This document shows, one piece after another, positions 5,346-9,110 of a DNA stretch of 9,110 nucleotides. Position 1 is the stretch's first letter; every line of letters starts with the position of its first letter. The translations under genes were made by a program, and so were the position numbers. Source of the stretch: an uncultured Campylobacter sp. (lineage in GTDB: Bacteria > Campylobacterota > Campylobacteria > Campylobacterales > Campylobacteraceae); assembly GCF_938018035.1 (NCBI RefSeq), contig NZ_CALIJF010000244.1, positions 1-9,110 of the forward strand, given 5' to 3'. The notes under the pieces were generated by a model, which saw nothing but the letters and a program-made list of their open reading frames with translations, was not told the DNA's origin and searched no databases.

Positions 5346-6472
5346 TAACCGCTGTAATCGCTATCGCGAGTGATGATGAGCGTGTAGTTCGGATACGCGG
5401 CGCGCACCTGCTTGCAGACCGCGCGAAACGTCGCCTCCATATCGGGCGCTGCGAAATCGACGATAACGTCGAAGCTGATCGAGCGCTTTTCCTCATCGAG
5501 ATAAAATCCATGTATCTGCGAGACGAACTCATGCGAAAACGCCATCTGCTTGATATGCTCGTAGATCTCGGCGGCGCGCGGATCGTTTTTGTTAAACGCG
5601 TAAATTCCTACGGTGTCTAGGATGATATTAAATTTCGCAAAAACGGCGTTTTGGATGCGGCGCGTAAGAGCGTCGATCTGCGCCGCGGTCGTACTTTCTG
5701 CGACTTCGATATGGATGCTGCCGACCATCTTATCGGGCCCGTAGTCATGAAACATCAGATCATACGCGCCGATGACGCCCTCAAAGCCGCGCACGACGTC
5801 GTAAATTTCATTCGTAAGCTTCAAGCTTGGGCGCGAACCCAAAAGCTTGCTGATCGTATCGCGCAGAATTTCATACGCCGTTTTGATCAGAAGCGCCGAA
5901 ATTATCGCGCCCAGATACGCCTCCAAGCTCAGCCCGAAAATAAGCGAAATAAAAGCCGCTACGAGAGTGGCTAGTGATACGAGCGCATCGTATTTGGCGT
6001 CCACGCCGCTTGCGATGAGCGAGTCCGAGTTCACGCGCTCGCCCGTCTTTTGCGTATAGAGCCCCAAGCTAAATTTCGCCGCGACAGCTACTGCGATGAT
6101 GGCGAGTGAAATTGCATTATAATTCGCCGCTTGCGGATGGATGATCTTTTTGATCGATTCAACGAGCGAGACGCCGCCGGTGTAGAGGATGATGACGGCG
6201 ATTACGATCGCGCTTAGATATTCGATCCTGCCGTGTCCGAAGGGGTGCGCGCGATCGGGCTGCTTGCTAGCAAGATGCACGCCCACGATCGTAATGACGG
6301 ACGAAAGTGCGTCGCTTAGGTTGTTTACGGCATCAAGTACGATCGCGATCGAGCCTGAGATCAGCCCCACGACGCCCTTAAATGCCGCTAAAATTACATT
6401 TGAAACGATACCGATCACACCGGTGCGAACGATGATTTTATCTCTGCTATACGCCGCTTGAGGCACTTCCAT
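5345..6472 (-). CDS. Cation diffusion facilitator transporter, Mn-type metal site, two C-terminal domains
   Basis: CDF proteins are inner-membrane antiporters that export divalent metals in exchange for protons. This 375-residue protein has six predicted membrane segments (about 13-38, 42-66, 86-105, 118-139, 151-178, 184-203). The TM2 site reads NNLSD (N50, D54) and the TM5 site DAKYD (D158, D162). Zinc-type members usually have a histidine in TM5, while an Asn/Asp plus Asp/Asp set is associated with manganese export (for example MntE), so Mn is my inference. HPFGHGRIEYL at 76-86 is a family motif. It is longer than the usual 300 residues: after a first cytoplasmic ferredoxin-like domain (about 220-293) a second, similar one follows (about 302-370). 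AAGGAGA precedes the ATG. It starts 18 bases after the secreted-protein gene, so the two are probably co-transcribed. Confidence 0.92.
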   Translation of the reverse strand: MEVPQAAYSRDKIIVRTGVIGIVSNVILAAFKGVVGLISGSIAIVLDAVNNLSDALSSVITIVGVHLASKQPDRAHPFGHGRIEYLSAIVIAVIILYTGGVSLVESIKKIIHPQAANYNAISLAIIAVAVAAKFSLGLYTQKTGERVNSDSLIASGVDAKYDALVSLATLVAAFISLIFGLSLEAYLGAIISALLIKTAYEILRDTISKLLGSRPSLKLTNEIYDVVRGFEGVIGAYDLMFHDYGPDKMVGSIHIEVAESTTAAQIDALTRRIQNAVFAKFNIILDTVGIYAFNKNDPRAAEIYEHIKQMAFSHEFVSQIHGFYLDEEKRSISFDVIVDFAAPDMEATFRAVCKQVRAAYPNYTLIITRDSDYSG

Positions 6473-6490
6473 TATCTCTCCTTTGAAATT

Positions 6491-6877
6491 TTACTCTAAG
6501 CCGCAATCTTTGCGCGTATAGGTCAGATCGGCTATTTTTTCGCCGCTTTGCAGAAATTCTCGTACGCCTATGCGATTTAGACCGCCCGCTTTCATCATCG
6601 CGCAGACGTCCTTTTGCCTGTTAGCGCGCAAAATGCTTTCAAAATTTTGCTTGATTTTGGGATCTACTTTGTCCCAAATTTCATTTTTTAGAATCGTGGG
6701 AATTACAAATTTATCGCCCTCGCATGTAGCCGCGCTCAACTCTATATTTTTAGTCGCGGGGTGACTGTGCCCATTTACGGCGTCCGCCAAAGCCTTGCAG
6801 CGCTCGGCATCGACATCTCCCGCAAGCGCTGCGCTGCAGATAAATACGCCAAATACGGCGGGTATAAATTTTTTCAT
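6491..6877 (-). CDS. Small secreted four-cysteine protein of unknown function
   Basis: I do not recognise the family. From the second of two ATG codons the product is 128 residues: MKKFIPAVFGVFICSAALAG is a clear Sec signal peptide, with likely cleavage after A-L-A at 19. The mature part, about 109 residues, has cysteines at 27, 52, 92 and 125, enough for two disulfides in the periplasm, and histidines H37 and H39 in an HSH motif. No membrane segment follows the signal peptide, and the cysteine at 14 is not in a lipobox. An in-frame ATG two codons upstream (6883) directly abuts the AGGAG, leaving no spacer, whereas the ATG at 6877 sits six bases away, so I chose the latter. The next gene, 18 bases on, is the metal exporter, so a metal-linked periplasmic role is possible but unproven. 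Confidence 0.85.
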   Translation of the reverse strand: MKKFIPAVFGVFICSAALAGDVDAERCKALADAVNGHSHPATKNIELSAATCEGDKFVIPTILKNEIWDKVDPKIKQNFESILRANRQKDVCAMMKAGGLNRIGVREFLQSGEKIADLTYTRKDCGLE

Positions 6878-7239
6878 TTTCATCTCCTGATTTTATTTGA
6901 AATCTATCATATTCAAATTTTAAATTCAATCTATTTTTGAAATTTAAAGACCTATTTGTGCGGCGCAAATCCGCGAGCCGCCAAAATTACTTACGTTAAA
7001 ATAGCGGCGTAAATTCCATAAATCACCGCTAGAAATTTTCTAAATCGCGGCAAAAATTCTTTAAATTCCGCGTGAAATTCTATGAGCGGAAATTTTTGCG
7101 ACGGATCGCATGCGCTCGCTCAAAGCGGCGTGCGGCGAGATCGTCCGTATCTTTTTCAAACTCGCCGTTTAAGTTATAGATTTAACGCAGTTTAAAAAAA
7201 GCTCCAGCCAATCCGCGCCCGCCGTTTAAATTTATAAAT
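6878..7239. other. 362-base spacer between dapD and the secreted-protein gene
   Basis: No gene is seen. It contains a -10 candidate near its left end, AAATTC/AAATTTT words, and an inverted repeat with arms at 7063-7071 (AAATTCCGC) and 7086-7094 (GCGGAAATT, one mismatch). An outer pair, GCAAAAATT (7050-7058) and AATTTTTGC (7091-7099), shares the right arm, so the two stems are mutually exclusive. On the minus strand a run of seven T (7194-7200) follows GGAGC about 40 bases after the dapD stop and may help end dapD transcription, though the preceding stem is weak. A copy of the dapD 3' end is at 7163-7192. Confidence 0.55.
6906..6911 (-). promoter_or_regulatory. Putative -10 element for the secreted protein/CDF operon
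   Basis: The minus strand reads TTTAAAATTTGAATATGATAG, with TATGAT about 29 bases before the chosen ATG and a very AT-rich upstream region with T runs, as in Campylobacter sigma-70 promoters. No metal-responsive operator could be recognised by eye. The leader would be about 20 bases and still contains the AGGAG ribosome binding site. Confidence 0.4.
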
Positions 7240-7250
7240 TTAATGCAGTT
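7163..7250. repeat. Direct repeat of the dapD 3' end
   Basis: Copy A (7163-7192) and copy B (7220-7250) align over about 30 bases with three mismatches and one gap, beginning CGCCGTTTAA and ending GCAGTT. Copy B covers the last dapD codons and its TAA stop; copy A lies wholly downstream and keeps a TAA-like stop in the equivalent place. Copy B also contains an 18-base palindrome (7226-7243) made of two TAAATTTA units. Confidence 0.65.
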
Positions 7251-8433
7251 CCGCGTTGAGTTTGATCGCGCGTTTGTTAACGCTTGCCGTAATCTGCCCG
7301 CTTTGGCTGTTTTGGCGGAAGTGCAGACCGCTAAGCCCGGCAAGCTCAAGCCCTTTATAAATTTCACGATCGAACGCAAAGCCTGGATTTAGCGCTGCTA
7401 GCGCCTCGCGATCCTTTTGCGCGATGAAAACCTTCGTGCCCTCAAGTATCGCGATGCCGGCATCCACGATGCAGCGGTCGCCTAACGGAATGCCCGTGAC
7501 GGAGTTTGCGCCCAGCAAGCAGTGCTTGCCGATGCTCACGGCATTGCCGTTGGTGCCGCTTAGCACGCCCAAAATCGACGCGCCGCCGCCTATGTCGCTG
7601 CCCTCGCCCACGACGACCGAGCTGCTGACGCGCCCCTCAATCATAACGCTGCCGGTCGTGCCTGCGTTGAAATTCACATACGCAGCACCCGGCATCACGG
7701 TCGTACCCGCGGCGATATGCGCACCCAAACGCACTTTCGCATCGTCTAAAATCCGCACGTTTTGCGGCGGTGCGACGTGGCTTAGGTAGCGCGGAAATTT
7801 ATCGACGCTGATGATACGCGGATAGCGGCCTTGCATTTTTAAATGGATTTCGTTTTCACGCAGCCACCAAAGCTCGATCGGGCGGGCGTTTTCGTCCCAT
7901 GCGACGTTCGGAAGCACGCTAAATGCGCCGTCTAGATTGAGCGTGCGCGGCTCGCAGAGATTTAGCGAAAGCGCATAAAGCTTGAGATAGACGCTCTCGA
8001 CACTTTTTGGCGCGGTATCCTCGAAGACGAAGCTGGCGCAAAAGCTCGCGTGCTCGTCCGATTTCATCGCCTCTTTAACCGCAAGTAGCACCTGCAGATT
8101 TTTGTGCGCGCCCTCTTTGGCGTCTGGCTGTAGAAATTTTAAAGCCTCGATCGCCTTTTTTAGGGCTTTATGCGTTAGCGGAAGGACGCACTCACTACCG
8201 CTAAAATCCATGACCTCTCCGTATTCGGTTAGAGCATGGATTAGCACTGCTGCGCTTACTAGCCCATCTTTAAAATTTACGTGCGCGTAATTCACGCTTA
8301 GACTTTTATGCTCCTCCGCACGCCCCTTAAATACGCGCCCGATCGCCCACATCATCGGATCGCGATAGCCCTTTTCGGCGCGAACTTTATCTGCAAAAGC
8401 TCGCAGCTCGCTTAGGCATTTAATCTCTTTCAT
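7240..8433 (-). CDS. dapD: Tetrahydrodipicolinate N-succinyltransferase DapD
   Basis: DapD transfers succinyl from succinyl-CoA to tetrahydrodipicolinate in the succinylase route to meso-diaminopimelate and lysine, feeding peptidoglycan and protein synthesis in the cytoplasm. The 397-residue product is of the long type typical of Campylobacter and relatives. Residues 1 to about 220 are the N-terminal and middle domains; about 225-340 is the left-handed beta-helix of hexapeptide repeats (AKVRLGAHIAAGTTVMPGA, then VVVGEGSDIGGGASILGVLSG). MIEGRVSSSVVVGEGSD around 263-279 is the most conserved block, and E265 matches the glutamate proposed as catalytic in the mycobacterial enzyme. The ATG at 8433 is preceded by AAGGA with six bases between. 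It appears to be a single-gene transcript with its own promoter-like site. The stop TAA lies in an AT palindrome, and its 3' end is duplicated downstream. Confidence 0.96.
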   Translation of the reverse strand: MKEIKCLSELRAFADKVRAEKGYRDPMMWAIGRVFKGRAEEHKSLSVNYAHVNFKDGLVSAAVLIHALTEYGEVMDFSGSECVLPLTHKALKKAIEALKFLQPDAKEGAHKNLQVLLAVKEAMKSDEHASFCASFVFEDTAPKSVESVYLKLYALSLNLCEPRTLNLDGAFSVLPNVAWDENARPIELWWLRENEIHLKMQGRYPRIISVDKFPRYLSHVAPPQNVRILDDAKVRLGAHIAAGTTVMPGAAYVNFNAGTTGSVMIEGRVSSSVVVGEGSDIGGGASILGVLSGTNGNAVSIGKHCLLGANSVTGIPLGDRCIVDAGIAILEGTKVFIAQKDREALAALNPGFAFDREIYKGLELAGLSGLHFRQNSQSGQITASVNKRAIKLNAELH

Positions 8434-8463
8434 ATTTAATCCTTAATCGCAAAATTGCGCGGG

Positions 8464-8469
8464 AGTATA
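8464..8469 (-). promoter_or_regulatory. Putative dapD -10 element
   Basis: The minus strand reads TTAAATTTAGCTATACTCCCG, with TATACT about 30 bases upstream of the dapD ATG and an AT-rich stretch (CCTTTTAAATTAAATTTAG) just before it. This matches the -10 plus AT-rich upstream layout of Campylobacter promoters. No lysine riboswitch fits in the remaining short leader. Confidence 0.5.
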
Positions 8470-8513
8470 GCTAAATTTAATTTAAAAGGGGATTTGAAAA
8501 GGCGCATGAATGG

Positions 8514-8545
8514 AATTTAAAAGCAAAGACACGCGCTTTTAAATT
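8514..8545 (-). terminator. Hairpin overlapping the stop codon of the AT-rich membrane protein gene
   Basis: AATTTAAAAGC (8514-8524) and GCTTTTAAATT (8535-8545) are perfect 11-base arms around a 10-base loop. The TAA stop of the membrane protein gene (8541-8539) lies in the right arm. Transcribed from the minus strand, the stem ends in T-rich sequence only within the arm itself, so terminator activity is plausible rather than certain. It separates that gene from the dapD promoter. Confidence 0.45.
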
Positions 8546-9110
8546 CTTGATTGTTTTGCTTTAGATTGTTTGGCTTCTTGTAGTTTTGCTGCGGACTTCT
8601 TATCTTGCTGTTGCTCTGGCGAAACAAAAATACTCACATCCTCGCTAGGGACTTTCTTTCTTATAGTTTTAATGCAAGAATCGCCGACATCGTTACAATT
8701 GCTAACCGTGCGGTCAAATTCCACATAGGCATATTTGCCGTCATCGAAAATTAGTTTACCACTAACGGATTTATTTTCGTTTTTTAGATATATTTTTACA
8801 TTATCCGCAGCTAGGCTTAATGATTTCAAAAATAAGCCATATAAGTCAGCATAAAATTTTGGGACAAGAAAAAGACTACCTAAATACAATCCGAGCATAA
8901 GAACTAGAATTGCAACAATGACATTTTTTGCACCCTCATTACTCCTATTATAGAAAGCATACGCTAAGAATAAATACAATATAAGCGATACAATATATAT
9001 TATTATAATCCTACATGGTGTTTTTGTATTCTTGCATACCCAGAGACAAAAAACAAAAACCACTATAAGAGCCAATATAGCAAATAATACGCCAAAAAAG
9101 CAGTCCTTCT
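8539..9110 (-). CDS. AT-rich membrane protein of unknown function, 5' end beyond the window
   Basis: I do not recognise this protein. The frame stays open to the right edge, giving 189 visible codons; the TTG at 9075 that could serve as a start has no visible ribosome binding site and sits inside a hydrophobic segment (GVLFAI runs into LALIVVFVFCLW), so the true start is probably outside. Three membrane segments are visible: the one at the edge, IIIIYIVSLILYLFLAYAFY, and VIVAILVLMLGLYLGSLFLV. A soluble C-terminal part of about 100 residues follows, with two cysteines in SNCNDVGDSC, a strand-rich GKLIFDDGKYAYVEFD stretch, and a lysine/glutamine-rich tail (KQSKAKQSRI). Base composition is clearly more AT-rich than its neighbours and it lacks the dense AAATTTTA words, which suggests transfer. 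The product could be an immunity or superinfection-type membrane protein, but nothing shows that. Confidence 0.75.
   Translation of the reverse strand, partial: KDCFFGVLFAILALIVVFVFCLWVCKNTKTPCRIIIIYIVSLILYLFLAYAFYNRSNEGAKNVIVAILVLMLGLYLGSLFLVPKFYADLYGLFLKSLSLAADNVKIYLKNENKSVSGKLIFDDGKYAYVEFDRTVSNCNDVGDSCIKTIRKKVPSEDVSIFVSPEQQQDKKSAAKLQEAKQSKAKQSRI

Overview
The window looks like a Campylobacter chromosome segment, most probably one of the higher-GC oral species (C. gracilis is my best guess; C. rectus, C. showae and C. curvus are alternatives). The grounds are a family-2 ThiF with an N-terminal ThiS-like domain, an epsilonproteobacterial-length DapD, and the density of AAATTTTA/TTTAAATTT words sitting between GC-rich blocks. 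The species guess is inference. Every gene I can support lies on the minus strand, so the order of transcription runs from right to left.

Right edge to left: (1) 8539-9110 is an AT-rich, unrecognised membrane protein cut by the right edge. (2) 7240-8433 is dapD (lysine/diaminopimelate biosynthesis), with its own promoter-like -10. (3) 6491-6877 is a small secreted four-cysteine protein of unknown function, followed 18 bases later by a cation diffusion facilitator (5345-6472) with Mn-type metal-site residues; the two form a likely operon that ends in a hairpin. (4) 3532-5124 is a YbiT-like ABC-F ATPase, overlapped by 8 bases by thiS (3336-3539). (5) thiF (1558-2352) and thiG (246-1007) follow, each isolated by a long spacer. 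A gene to the left may begin at the very edge.

ThiS, ThiF and ThiG belong to one pathway: ThiF adenylates the C-terminal glycine of ThiS, which receives sulfur and donates it to ThiG for the thiamine thiazole ring. Genes that are usually packed together are here spread over about 3.3 kb, with thiS tied to a translation-associated ATPase gene. No TPP riboswitch was recognised by eye.

About 27% of the window (roughly 2.48 kb) has no supported gene. These spacers alternate GC-rich stretches with short AT words and contain short tandem duplications, direct repeats and inverted repeats. Three inverted repeats overlap the stop codon of a gene. The spacers, the secreted protein beside the metal exporter, and the AT-rich membrane protein are the parts least explained. 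I saw no CRISPR array, tRNA, rRNA, insertion sequence or recognisable defence system.
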